From assembly GCA_028821125.1 (NCBI GenBank), contig JAPPHD010000092.1, forward strand, positions 1 to 41,017: a stretch of DNA of 41,017 bases. The letters run 5' to 3'. Shown here one piece after another: positions 8,029-16,402 of the stretch (positions are counted from its first letter, which is position 1; each line of letters begins with the position of its first letter). The position numbers were made by a program, and so were the translations under genes. Source of the stretch: Gammaproteobacteria bacterium. GTDB taxonomy: Bacteria; Pseudomonadota; Gammaproteobacteria; Pseudomonadales; Azotimanducaceae. A model generated the notes under the pieces. That model saw only the letters and a list, made by a program, of their open reading frames with translations. It made no database searches and was not told the origin of the DNA.

Positions 8029-8358
8029 ATGTTCCACATGTTGTCCTGCTTCAACCTGAAACCGGGCGCGACGGTGGACGAGTTTCGCCGGGCCGTTGCC
8101 GAATTCAATGCGCACCTCGAGAAACTCGATCTCGTCCATTCGGCGGGCCCGGTTGGCCGCAGGCGGACCGACACCATCATGGATACCGACAGCGAACGCG
8201 ACCACGAGTATTTTTTCATCATGACATTTCGCGACCGGGCCCAATGCGACCGGGCGGTGGAACACATCTATTCCCTGACGGAGCCGGAAGACGCAGTCCA
8301 CAAGGCCGTGTACGCTAGGATCAAGGACCAGATCTTCATTTGCTGGGAAGATATCTGA
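8029..8358 (+). CDS. DUF6614-like small protein (Dabb-type fold)
   Basis: A 109-residue protein beginning MFHMLSCFNLKPGATVDEFR, with a centre RDHEYFFIMTFRDRAQCDRA and end KDQIFICWEDI. The pattern (hydrophobic first strand, EF helix, FFxMxFRDxxxCDRA) fits the dimeric alpha-beta barrel (ferredoxin-like) superfamily, and I recall it as DUF6614. Such proteins are stand-alone dimers, some enzymatic on polyketide-like or hydrophobic substrates. GGGAG lies about 13 bases upstream of the ATG. It follows the methyltransferase by about 100 bp. Confidence 0.75.
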   Translation: MFHMLSCFNLKPGATVDEFRRAVAEFNAHLEKLDLVHSAGPVGRRRTDTIMDTDSERDHEYFFIMTFRDRAQCDRAVEHIYSLTEPEDAVHKAVYARIKDQIFICWEDI

Positions 8359-8455
8359 GCGATGCCCGGATTTTGCCGCCGCGTCGGCAACATTCGTGTA
8401 CTCAATGGTTGCGGCGCGTGGCCTCTTTTGGAACTCTTGTCGCCGATTGGGTTGG

Positions 8456-9865
8456 ATGAACACTGCTGTGCCTGAATCGATGTCAGACAGTCGCCTCGAG
8501 CGGGTCAGTTTCTGGTTTGACTCACTGGACCCGACCCCGGAACCGGAACCGCCGGAGGAACTGCCCGCCAGGGTCGATGTCGCCATCGTCGGCGGCGGCT
8601 TCACCGGCCTGTGGACGGCCTATTACCTCAAGTACCTGCAGCCCGACCTCGACATCGCCGTACTGGAGGCAACGACCGTCGGCTTCGGCGCCAGCGGCCG
8701 CAACGGCGGCTGGTGCATGGGCACCGCCGCGGGCGTCGAAGACCTGCTCGCGGACCCCGCCACGCGCGACTCCGGCACCCGCGTGCTGCGCAGCATGATG
8801 GCCACCGTGGATGAAGTCGCCCGCGTCTGCCAGGCGGAGAACATCGACTGTCACTACGCCAAGGGCGGTACGCTGGCGGTCGCATACGCGCCGTTTGCCG
8901 TCAGGCGCCTGCAGGCGGAGGCAGAGGCCTACGCCGCGCGCGGGCTTGCCGACTATTGCCACTGGCTGCCGGCCGAAGAGTCCAGGCGGCGCATCAACTG
9001 CACCCGCAACCACGGCGCCATCTACACGCCCCATTGCGCGGCCATCCACCCGGCGCGCCTGGTGCGAGGTCTCGGCGAGGCCGTACGCCGGCGCGGCGTG
9101 CGCGTATTCGAATCCACGCCCGTTCTTGACATTCAGGGCAACACCGCCACCACCGCCCGGGGCACCGTAACGGCCGATGCCGTACTCCGCGCCACCGAGG
9201 GCTACACGGATTCCCTGGCCGGCCACAAGCGGCGGCTGATCCCGCTCTATTCCATGATGATCGCCACCGAACCATTGCCCGAGGCCGCCTGGGAGGAGAT
9301 CGGCCTGGGTCAGCGCGAGACGTTCGACGACCGGCGGCGCATCACCACCTACGGCCAGCGCACGGCTGACGGGCGCCTGGCGTTCGGCGGGCGCGAGGGT
9401 TACCTGTTCGGTTCGAGGCGAAAGCCCTTCATCACCCCCGACGAAACCCGGTTTACGGAGCTGGAATCCGCGCTCAGGGACATGTTTCCGGTACTCGAGG
9501 GCTACGACATCACGCACCATTGGGGCGGCCTGATGGGCGTACCCGTCGAATGGCGGCCCTACGCCTATTTCGACCGGTCCACGGGATTCGGGGCCGCCGG
9601 CGGCTACGTGGGCGAAGGTGTCGGGGCTTCCAACCTGGCCGGGCGCATCATGGCGGACCTGGTTCTCGAGCGTGATACCGACGTCACCCACCTGCCCTGG
9701 GTGGACGACCGACCGGAAAAGTGGCCCCCGGAACCGCTACGCTGGTTGGGCGCCAAGGCGATGACCACGTTCGGCAACCGGGCCGACCGGGTCGAGTTGA
9801 CCAGGGGCAGGCGTTCGGCGTTCTGGGGCCCGCTGTTCAAGTACGCCGCGCGCCAGGTCTTCTGA
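8456..9865 (+). CDS. FAD-dependent oxidoreductase (DAO / PuuB-like)
   Basis: About 469 residues. The N-terminal dinucleotide fold VAIVGGGFTGLWTAYYL (about 43-59) is followed by GFGASGRNGGWC, a signature of gamma-glutamylputrescine-oxidase-like amine oxidases of the DAO family; the GWC cysteine region is where some relatives link FAD covalently. The C-terminal GGYVGEGVGASNLAGR segment closes the FAD site. These enzymes oxidise secondary or primary amines to imines. ATG 8456 and ATG 8480 (MSDSRLERVSFW) are both possible starts; neither has a strong ribosome site. No polyamine genes lie nearby, so the substrate is unknown. Confidence 0.88.
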   Translation: MNTAVPESMSDSRLERVSFWFDSLDPTPEPEPPEELPARVDVAIVGGGFTGLWTAYYLKYLQPDLDIAVLEATTVGFGASGRNGGWCMGTAAGVEDLLADPATRDSGTRVLRSMMATVDEVARVCQAENIDCHYAKGGTLAVAYAPFAVRRLQAEAEAYAARGLADYCHWLPAEESRRRINCTRNHGAIYTPHCAAIHPARLVRGLGEAVRRRGVRVFESTPVLDIQGNTATTARGTVTADAVLRATEGYTDSLAGHKRRLIPLYSMMIATEPLPEAAWEEIGLGQRETFDDRRRITTYGQRTADGRLAFGGREGYLFGSRRKPFITPDETRFTELESALRDMFPVLEGYDITHHWGGLMGVPVEWRPYAYFDRSTGFGAAGGYVGEGVGASNLAGRIMADLVLERDTDVTHLPWVDDRPEKWPPEPLRWLGAKAMTTFGNRADRVELTRGRRSAFWGPLFKYAARQVF

Positions 9866-9946
9866 AGACCGGCGCTCGGAGTCTGTGTGTCAGGCGGGTT
9901 CGGAACTCGACTCGTGGGCGGCGCGATGTGGAACTATTGCCCCGGA

Positions 9947-10528
9947 CTAGATCACGATTTCTATCGTGGCTGCGGCGCTGCCGTCCCCAATGCGCTTCAG
10001 GCTCACCGTCTGCAGCGCCGCCTTCGCTGACCGGGAAAGACCCCGAGCGCCGCCGAGTTCCGCGAAGTACATCTGGCTGGTGAGCAATTCGCGCTCGCCC
10101 TGCCAGACCTTGTAATGGATGTGCTGAGCCGGGCGCGCTGCATATCGTCCGGGGACATAGGTGCGGAACCGGAACCGGGCATTGGCGTCCGTGGTGGCTT
10201 CGCCCCAGTAGAGAAAACCGTCCATGAGCCTGTCCTGGCCGCCATCGCGCGGGTGCTTGTACCGGCCGTTGGGATCCGCTTGCCAGATATCGACCAGCAC
10301 GCCGGAACGCGGACTGCCGTCCGTCGCCAGTACGCGGCCGCTCAAGTGCAGCACCTCGGCACGGGGCTCCCCGACAATCAGGTCGGTGGCCCCGATACGT
10401 GGCCCTCGCGGATAGAACGGCCCGGTGAAGTCGCGCGGCGTTTTCCGGCGCTCGGCAGCGGCGGCGCCCGGAACGCGGGACAGTACGCCGACGGCAACCA
10501 CTGACCCCAGAACGCTGCGGCGGTTCAT
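9947..10528 (-). CDS. exported intradiol ring-cleavage dioxygenase-like protein
   Basis: 193 residues. The N-terminus MNRRSVLGSVVAVGVL..AAAA looks like a Tat-type signal (twin Arg, moderately hydrophobic core, AxA cleavage region). The mature part matches protocatechuate 3,4-dioxygenase-type cores: TGPFYP (35-40), DIWQADPNGRYKH (80-92) and YVPGRYAARPAQHIHYKVW (124-142). The likely Fe(III) ligands Tyr90, Tyr129, His136 and His138 are all present. The family opens catechols between the hydroxyls. Secreted single-domain versions are common and mostly uncharacterised. It is convergent with the FAD oxidoreductase and alone on this strand. Confidence 0.88.
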   Translation of the reverse strand: MNRRSVLGSVVAVGVLSRVPGAAAAERRKTPRDFTGPFYPRGPRIGATDLIVGEPRAEVLHLSGRVLATDGSPRSGVLVDIWQADPNGRYKHPRDGGQDRLMDGFLYWGEATTDANARFRFRTYVPGRYAARPAQHIHYKVWQGERELLTSQMYFAELGGARGLSRSAKAALQTVSLKRIGDGSAAATIEIVI

Positions 10529-10703
10529 CTCCTGTTGTTCCTCGGCATTGCTGCCAGAAGAATCATACGCCCAAGTCGGGCCATCCAGTAGGCCTGTAGC
10601 TCAGCCTGCCAGGGAAGATTTCCCACCGTCATTTCAGCCATTGCCCATAGCAGGTGAGCTGGCACCTGCGAGACCCTGCGGTAGATCAAACAGGGGGCAG
10701 TGC

Positions 10704-10886
10704 ATGCAGCAGGGCGTGCAGCGGGGCAGCGTCGAGGGGGAGCGCGCGCTCATGGAACGGCTACTGCGGCGACGGTTCGGTTTCCTGTCGCCGGCGGTCG
10801 CCGATGCGGCGGTGGCCTGCGTATCGGCGGCCGACTGTCTGGCACGCATCCGGCAATCGCTCGAAGCGGCAGATCCTACCGCCTGA
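10704..10886 (+). pseudogene. C-terminal remnant of a DUF4351/Rpn-type protein
   Basis: The 60-residue frame contains RGSVEGERALMERLLRRRFG and LSPAVADAAVACVSAADCLA. This resembles the short C-terminal DUF4351 tail (GE..LLLRQL.RRFG.L...) found after Rpn/PD-(D/E)XK transposase-like nuclease domains. The nuclease domain is absent upstream, so this is most likely a decayed fragment. The rest of the gap between 10529 and 10968 shows nothing I recognise. Confidence 0.4.
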
Positions 10887-10968
10887 ATCCGGCATACGGT
10901 GTTATCGGATCGACATCGATACCCCGATGTGCTGAAATTTTTTCCGTTCGAGTTGGAAGGGATGCGCA

Positions 10969-12072
10969 ATGCACCTGCGCGAGGACATCCCCGAACGCCT
11001 GCGTCCGGCTGCGGAAGCGGCGCTGTCGTGGGTCAACGATGTCCGCGGAACAAGCTATGAGTTGACCGGGCTGGTCGATGTCGACGAAGCCGGGAATGCC
11101 GATGAACCCTTCGATGTCGGGCTCGTTCTGTGCGACGGCGAGATCTGCATGCGCGAGCAGGTGCGCGTGCTGCCGGAGGACGGGGCGTACCGCTTCGATT
11201 TCGTCGCCGGGGCCGCACCCGACATCCCGCCGCTGCTCGACCCTCCCGAGGGAATTCGCTCGGCATGGCTCGACCGGCAGTTGCAGAACCATGAATTCGC
11301 GGTCCTCCTCTACTATCGCGGCCTGTGGTGACCCCCCTGCCGCTTCGAGTTGCGAAGCTATGTAAAGTCCGGCGTGCTCGAGGAGATTCGCGCGGCGGGC
11401 GGCGAGCTGTTCGCCATCACCAGCGAACCGCAGACGCTGGCGACGGAGGCGGAAGTGGAGTGGCAGACCGGCTACCCCGTGATCGGCGACCCCCACCACG
11501 AGATCCGCAAGGCCTGCAAGGAGAGAGGCTGGCTGGATGTCTTCTACAACGAGAACTACGGCCACCTGCGCAACCGCCCCTGGGCGAGCCACCCGAAAGG
11601 TTACTATCAGCCTGCGGTGCTGGCCGTGCACAAATCCGGGCGCATCCTCTACCGCTGGCGGGACGTGCCCAAGTACAGCACCATGAGCGGCGCCGGCGCC
11701 CGGCCGGAGGCGGCCTACACCTGGAAGAAGATACACGCGGCCATGCACAGCGTCGAAGATGCGGCGCCCGACCGGGAGCCCGTGCTGGGGGCGGAGAACG
11801 TTTCCTGGCCCCGGTTCCTGCTCATCCTGACGGCACATGGCTGGTTTCTCAGGCCCAAGGCATTTCCGTTGAGCCGTGCGGGAGACCCCGAGCGGGTCAG
11901 CCCGCGGGCGATGCTGAAGCGCGTGTACGGGTTCCTGGCGCTATGGCTCGTGCTCCTTCTCGTTATGCCGATTGCCTGGTTCGGTGCTGCCGTGGCGCTG
12001 TGGCTTGCAGTGCTGACGCCCGGCCTGATCGAGATCCATCGGCAGTTCCAGAACGAACCTGATCCGTATTGA
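10969..12072 (+). CDS. putative membrane selenoprotein, peroxiredoxin-like UxxC protein (UGA = Sec121)
   Basis: Two open frames, 10969-11331 and 11332-12072, lie in the same phase, separated only by TGA at 11329-11331. Read through, they give 367 residues. The junction reads FAVLLYYRGLW-U-PPC-RFELR, matching the active site of AhpC/TSA-type peroxiredoxins (FYRGxWCPxCRxEL), with UGA where the first Cys is expected. The second frame alone would begin after this motif and miss half the thioredoxin fold. A SECIS-like hairpin follows. Downstream, ITSEPQTLATEAE..YPVIGDPHHEIRKA continues the fold; residues 319-354 form two hydrophobic helices near the C-terminus. The N-terminal 95 residues are an unrecognised domain. 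Start ATG 10969 follows GGAAGG. Function is inferred: thiol/selenol peroxidase or reductase anchored in the membrane. The alternative is a nonsense-mutated gene. Confidence 0.82.
11342..11358 (+). promoter_or_regulatory. putative bacterial SECIS hairpin
   Basis: GCTTCGAGTTGCGAAGC forms a perfect 6-bp stem (GCTTCG with CGAAGC) closed by a 5-nt loop AGUUG. The loop begins 17 nt after the UGA. Bacterial SECIS elements lie inside the coding sequence just after UGA, with a small apical loop about 16-37 nt downstream and a G in the first two loop bases; this one meets each criterion. SelB would bind the loop to deliver Sec-tRNA. Confidence 0.72.
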
Positions 12073-12205
12073 CGCCGGGAACGCGAGCCCGGGGTTCCGC
12101 CGTCGTGCGACCCGCAGGACAGGTATACCCCATGTACCGCTCTCTCCCCAAAAGGGACGTTCTCTGTCCGATCACGCATCCGCACTCGTGATCGGAGCTA
12201 CATAT

Positions 12206-12223
12206 TAATCAATTGATCATTTA
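12206..12223 (+). promoter_or_regulatory. regulon operator site A (P450 promoter)
   Basis: TAATCAATTGATCATTTA, with a perfect ATCAATTGAT core, lies 47-64 bp upstream of the P450 ATG. It matches site C (18882) at 15 of 18 positions. Probable TetR-family operator; the regulator encoded at 14614-15243 is the natural candidate. Confidence 0.6.
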
Positions 12224-12269
12224 TGTATCGGGCATTAGAATCCCGGTTTCCGTTTCCGCCTCGAGCAAC

Positions 12270-13484
12270 ATGAAACAGCTAAGCGAACTTGACCTCCCGC
12301 AGATCGACCTCTTCGACCCCGAGTACGCGCGGGACCCACACGCAACGTACCTGGCAGCCCGCGAAAAATCGTGGATAGCGCAGTATCAGTTCGGCTACCT
12401 GTTGCTCGATTACGAGTCGATGCGGGATTTCCTGCGCGACGACGAACGCTGCCGCGAACCCAACCTGGACCTGGTGCGGATGTGGAACGCAAAGGATACG
12501 GCCTTTGAGCGCTTTACCGCCCATCAGCTCGTGGCATTACGGGGAGAAGAGCATCACCGGATAAGGAGGCTGGTTGCTCCGGCGTTCACGCCCATGGCGG
12601 CGGACAGGCACCGACAATTCATGCGGGAAACCCTCGAAGAGATCATCGACGGCGTGAATGGGCAGCATCGCGAATTCACCGAACTGTCCGCACGATACCC
12701 GATTACCGTGATGTGCCGGCTGATCGGCGTGCCGATCGAAGACGTCAGCCACTTCGCCGACTGGCTGGAGCCACAGGAAGCCGCGTTCGGCCAGGACGCC
12801 TCGATGTTGCCCGCAATCGATCACGGGCTCGTGAACATGTACGAATACGTGACACGGCTGATCGATGCGCGCCGGGGGGCGGGAGACCATCCGCAGGACC
12901 TCTTGCAGGATCTCGTGGAAATCGCTCACGAGGGCGACCGTCTCGACGACGAAGAGCTGCGTACGCTCCTGGTTCTCCTGCTCGGGGCCGGCTACGACAC
13001 CACCAAGAACCAGCTCAACCTGATCATGAAGATGCTGATCGACCATCCGCAGGAGCATGAGAAGCTTGACCGCAACCCGAAACGGGTAAAACGCCTGATC
13101 AACGAGTCACTGCGCCTGAGAAACGCCATCGGCTGCCTGCACCGCCTGAACGATGTCGACATCGAGTATCGCGGCGTTCTCATTCCCGCAAACACCTTCA
13201 TGAGCTTTCCGGTCACCTTCTATGGCTGGGACAGCGACCATGCGAGCGATCCCGACCGATTCGATCCCGAGCGAAGCGATGCACCGCCCGTCATCGCATT
13301 CGGCCAGGGCATCCACATCTGCCTCGGGCAGTTCCTCGCCCGGGCGCTGCTGGAAGAGGCGCTGCCGATCCTGGCGCGCAGAATCCGCAACCCGCGCCTG
13401 AACGGAGACATCGTTTGCCGCCCTCCCATGGGCATCTGGGGCTACAAGTCGCTGCCGGTCGCCTTCGATGCCATCGCCGCTTGA
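12270..13484 (+). CDS. cytochrome P450
   Basis: A 404-residue soluble bacterial P450. The I-helix oxygen-activation motif is GAGYDTTK, the K-helix ExxR is ESLR, and the haem loop is FGQGIHICLG with the axial ligand Cys351. It inserts one oxygen atom from O2 into a hydrophobic substrate, using electrons from a ferredoxin/reductase pair not found in this window. The open frame extends upstream to 12213, but that part overlaps operator A and has no family similarity, so I place the start at ATG 12270 (MKQLSELDLPQIDLFDP). It resembles the second P450 at 21468 throughout and begins a plus-strand pair with the lipocalin-like gene. Confidence 0.93.
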   Translation: MKQLSELDLPQIDLFDPEYARDPHATYLAAREKSWIAQYQFGYLLLDYESMRDFLRDDERCREPNLDLVRMWNAKDTAFERFTAHQLVALRGEEHHRIRRLVAPAFTPMAADRHRQFMRETLEEIIDGVNGQHREFTELSARYPITVMCRLIGVPIEDVSHFADWLEPQEAAFGQDASMLPAIDHGLVNMYEYVTRLIDARRGAGDHPQDLLQDLVEIAHEGDRLDDEELRTLLVLLLGAGYDTTKNQLNLIMKMLIDHPQEHEKLDRNPKRVKRLINESLRLRNAIGCLHRLNDVDIEYRGVLIPANTFMSFPVTFYGWDSDHASDPDRFDPERSDAPPVIAFGQGIHICLGQFLARALLEEALPILARRIRNPRLNGDIVCRPPMGIWGYKSLPVAFDAIAA

Positions 13485-13536
13485 TCCGGCAGGCGCCTGA
13501 ACGGCACACACGACAGCATTCGAGGAGGAACACGCG

Positions 13537-14544
13537 ATGTCGTCATTCGTACCTGAAGGCTTCGAACCCGCCCATGACATGAACCACGTACGGCCCGACG
13601 ACACGCCGAACTGGACGGAGAGCTATGCATTCTGGGCGTACTGGGAGAACCACTACCTGTACATGCACTTTCAGCGGCATCCCGACGACAGCAGCTTGTG
13701 GAGGGGTTACATCACGGTCAACGGGGATGACGGCAGCATAATCGCCTCGCACGGCTTCGGGCGGGAGCACTCGGTATTCGGCCCCGGCTACCAGCAATGT
13801 CACGCGATGTGCGAAAGCCCCTTCGAGTCCTACCGCGTCAAGGTCGACACCATCGGCCAGAGAAGCGACTGGAAATCCCTGAGGGCCGCGCCGCTGCAGA
13901 GCCTCGACAACAATATCGTGCCGCTGAAGCTGGATCTTCAACTGTTATCCGTATCCGCCACCTATGCGCCCATGCGGGGGCAGGCCGCCACGCATTCCAA
14001 CGCGAGCTGGACGCACTTCACGCCCTGCCATGCCCTGGGTTATATCACTATCGGCAATGAGCGAACGTTCATCGACGGAGCGGGTTACCGTGATCATTCC
14101 GCCGGGGTGCGCTCGTTCGACGCCATGCGCTCGGGCTACATGCTGACCGGTGTTTTTCCCAGTGGACGGAGTTTCATGGCGATCGGCGTCGGCACAACCC
14201 AGGAACACGGTGCGACGACGTTCATGGGAGTGGGGGGCGTGACCGTTGACGGCAAGGTGGCTTACGGCTCGAAGATCGATGTGCCGGAGCAGACGATTTC
14301 CTTGCCGATTCCGTGCAGCGATCTGGGCGCCATACGCTTCGAGAGCGAGCATGGTGAGTCCACCATCAATCTCAGAACCACCAATCAGGGCGTGGTCTTC
14401 GCCCTGTTGCCGCCCAACTTCGAATCGATCGGTCTACCGCAAGGTCTCAAGACCCGCCTTTTCTACCACGAGTGGCGCCTGGACATGGAGTGGGACGGAG
14501 AACGGGGCACCGGCGGTTGGGAGCCCTGCATTCTGACCGAGTAG
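13537..14544 (+). CDS. CrtC/lipocalin-like protein (DUF7064/7065 type)
   Basis: 335 residues, beta-rich, no signal peptide, no transmembrane segment. Features include HFQRHPDD near the N-terminus, SWTHFTPCHALGYITIG in the middle and the C-terminal FYHEWRLDMEWDG. The overall plan (two lipocalin-like halves, aromatic-rich) matches the hydroxyneurosporene-synthase/AttH superfamily that PGAP-type annotation places in DUF7064/DUF7065. A second member lies at 27884. Members cluster with steroid or terpenoid catabolic genes, and CrtC itself hydrates an isoprenoid double bond, so binding or hydrating a hydrophobic substrate is plausible but not shown. GAGGAGG precedes the ATG; 52 bp separate it from the P450. 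Confidence 0.7.
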   Translation: MSSFVPEGFEPAHDMNHVRPDDTPNWTESYAFWAYWENHYLYMHFQRHPDDSSLWRGYITVNGDDGSIIASHGFGREHSVFGPGYQQCHAMCESPFESYRVKVDTIGQRSDWKSLRAAPLQSLDNNIVPLKLDLQLLSVSATYAPMRGQAATHSNASWTHFTPCHALGYITIGNERTFIDGAGYRDHSAGVRSFDAMRSGYMLTGVFPSGRSFMAIGVGTTQEHGATTFMGVGGVTVDGKVAYGSKIDVPEQTISLPIPCSDLGAIRFESEHGESTINLRTTNQGVVFALLPPNFESIGLPQGLKTRLFYHEWRLDMEWDGERGTGGWEPCILTE

Positions 14545-14613
14545 GAACCGCAACAGTCAGGCCCTGTAACGGAACGATGCCCTGGCGCCGGGAAACCCCG
14601 TGCCGGAGGCGGG

Positions 14614-15243
14614 CTAGGTTTTCACGGGCGTGATGAGTTCGCCCCGCAACAAGTCGGTCAGGCCCCTGATGCACGCTTCATGGGCGGAAACCGAAGATTC
14701 GACGGCGTGGTGGCTGATTCCGAAGTTGAGCACCGACAACACGGCCCGCAGTTCCCTTTCCCTGGCCGGGTCTATTTCTCCCGTGCTGATCCCCAGCTCG
14801 GCCAGCTTGCGAAAGATGTCGCGCCACTCCTGGTCGTAGCGGACTTCGGCGATCTCGGGGTGCCGAACGCCCTCCTGGCGGACGACAGCGTTGAACCTGG
14901 CGATATCGGGATCGCCCTTGTGGAGTTCGAATATCCCCTGGGACATTTCGATCCATGCCTCGGTCAGGCTTGTAGCCTCCTCCATCACCTTTCTGGCAAC
15001 GCCCAGGATCTTCGCCTGCACTTCGTGGTGAACGGTAATGAACAGGTCGCTCTTGTTCTTGAAGTAATAGTAGATCGTGGCCGCGGTAACGCCCGCCTTC
15101 TCGGCGATATCGCGATTGGACGTGCTGCGGAAACCCGTGGAGCCGAAGCACGCTTTCGCGGCCGCCAGTATGTTTGCCCGGGTCGCCTCGCTGTCACTGG
15201 CAACGGGCCTTCCGAGTTCTTTGGTTCGTGCTTTTCTGGCCAA
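14614..15243 (-). CDS. TetR/AcrR-family regulator, probable regulator of the catabolic island
   Basis: The N-terminal DNA-binding domain is canonical: TRANILAAAKACFGSTGFRS, TSNRDIAEKAGVTAATIYYY, then FKNKSDLF. The C-terminal helices form a ligand pocket. Of two TTG candidates, 15243 (LARKARTKELGRP) has GGGAG 8-9 bases upstream and gives 209 residues; 15312 has none. No ATG is available upstream of the domain. Operator site B lies 127-144 bp upstream, suggesting autoregulation, and related sites lie in five other promoter gaps. The inducer is presumably the island's substrate or its CoA ester; this is inference. Confidence 0.9.
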   Translation of the reverse strand: MARKARTKELGRPVASDSEATRANILAAAKACFGSTGFRSTSNRDIAEKAGVTAATIYYYFKNKSDLFITVHHEVQAKILGVARKVMEEATSLTEAWIEMSQGIFELHKGDPDIARFNAVVRQEGVRHPEIAEVRYDQEWRDIFRKLAELGISTGEIDPARERELRAVLSVLNFGISHHAVESSVSAHEACIRGLTDLLRGELITPVKT

Positions 15244-15369
15244 GGTCCGGCTCTCCCGATCGATTGCTTTCAGACCCAGACTGCAGGCTGGGGAAAGATT
15301 CCGGTGTTGCAACGACGAGAAGACGACAACCGGATTCGTTCGGCTTCTCGCATCGCTGTATGACGCTCG

Positions 15370-15387
15370 AAATTGATCAGTCGATTC
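15370..15387 (+). promoter_or_regulatory. regulon operator site B (TetR promoter)
   Basis: AAATTGATCAGTCGATTC shares 13 of 18 positions with the reverse complement of site A. It sits in the 259-bp gap between the crotonase stop and the TetR start, so it probably mediates autoregulation. The rest of this gap shows no gene. Confidence 0.5.
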
Positions 15388-15502
15388 ATAGTACTGAATC
15401 TACCGGCCCGGAACCAGCGCAACTCCGGTTGCCCTTCCGTCAAAACGCCGCGACAGGAGCCGCCGCCGTCAATCAGCGCGCTGGCGCCGGTGGCAGTACC
15501 CG

Positions 15503-16294
15503 CTATTTCTCCTCCCCCGTCCAATCGGGGCGCCGCTTTTCCAGGAAGGCGCTCACGCCCTGCCGGAATTCCCTGCTACCAATCAGTTGGGCGCCCAAAC
15601 GGTCGCTGACTCGCTGCGCATCGCGCAGTGCCGGTATGTCCCGCGTTTCGTTGACGATTCTCTTGCTGACGGCACAGGCCAGGGGCGAGTTCCCGACGAT
15701 CTCCGCGGCCAGTTGCCGTGCCTCGCGCATGAGCGAGGCGCCATCGACGACGCGATTCACCAGGCCGAGAGCGCAGGCTCGCTCCGCCGGGATTTTCCGC
15801 CCGGTCAGTATCATCTCCATCGCGATCTTGTCACCCACCTGCCGGGGAAGCCGTATCAGTCCCCCAGCTCCGGCATAGGTTCCCGCCTTCACTTCGGGCA
15901 GGGAAAACGTGGCGTGCCCCGCGGCAACCACAAGGTCGCAGGCCATGGCGATCTCGAAGCCACCGCCCGCCGCAGCACCGTTGACCGCGGCGATTATGGG
16001 CTTTTCGCGATCGAACCGGCTGGTGAGCCCGGCAAGGCCGGTCGGCGGGATTGCAAAGCTCCCATGCTCCGATGCATATCTGAAATCGTTGCCGGAACAG
16101 AAAATCCGGTCGCCCGCTGCACCGAGAATCGCGACCCGCAGCGACTCGTCGCCTTCGAACTCCGTCCACACAAGGTCGAGAAACTCGTGTTCCACGGGAG
16201 TCAGCGAGTTCCCTCGTTCGGGGCGGTTGAACGTGACCTCCAGGATGAGGCCGTTCTTCTCGACGAGGCATGTCTCGATGGAAGCGGATGTCAC
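15503..16294 (-). CDS. enoyl-CoA hydratase/isomerase
   Basis: A 263-residue crotonase with a complete hydratase site: oxyanion-hole segments FCSGNDF (65-71) and AAAGGGFEIAMACD, and both catalytic acids, Glu114 and Glu134 (SLPEVKAGTYAGAGG). Unlike the crotonase at 3084, it should hydrate a trans-2-enoyl-CoA in beta-oxidation-like steps. The start is GTG 16294 with AGGGA 7 bases upstream. It ends the minus-strand run LLM monooxygenase, ADC-like, SRPBCC, crotonase; the 108-bp gap before it may hold an extra promoter. Confidence 0.9.
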   Translation of the reverse strand: MTSASIETCLVEKNGLILEVTFNRPERGNSLTPVEHEFLDLVWTEFEGDESLRVAILGAAGDRIFCSGNDFRYASEHGSFAIPPTGLAGLTSRFDREKPIIAAVNGAAAGGGFEIAMACDLVVAAGHATFSLPEVKAGTYAGAGGLIRLPRQVGDKIAMEMILTGRKIPAERACALGLVNRVVDGASLMREARQLAAEIVGNSPLACAVSKRIVNETRDIPALRDAQRVSDRLGAQLIGSREFRQGVSAFLEKRRPDWTGEEK

Positions 16295-16402
16295 GTTGCA
16301 TCCCTGTCGACGGACTGATTCACGGACAAACCGCCTGACCCGACCTGATCATGAATGAACGACCGTGGTCGGCCAGTGTGGTGGCAGGTCCCGGTCAAGC
16401 AC

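Noticed and set aside
11350-12072. Independent gene starting at TTG 11350 after the UGA
   Set aside because: It would begin inside the redox motif with no ribosome site and without half of the thioredoxin fold; read-through explains the data better.
12213-12269. N-terminal extension of the first P450
   Set aside because: It overlaps operator A, has no ribosome site and no P450 similarity; ATG 12270 matches the paralogue's start.
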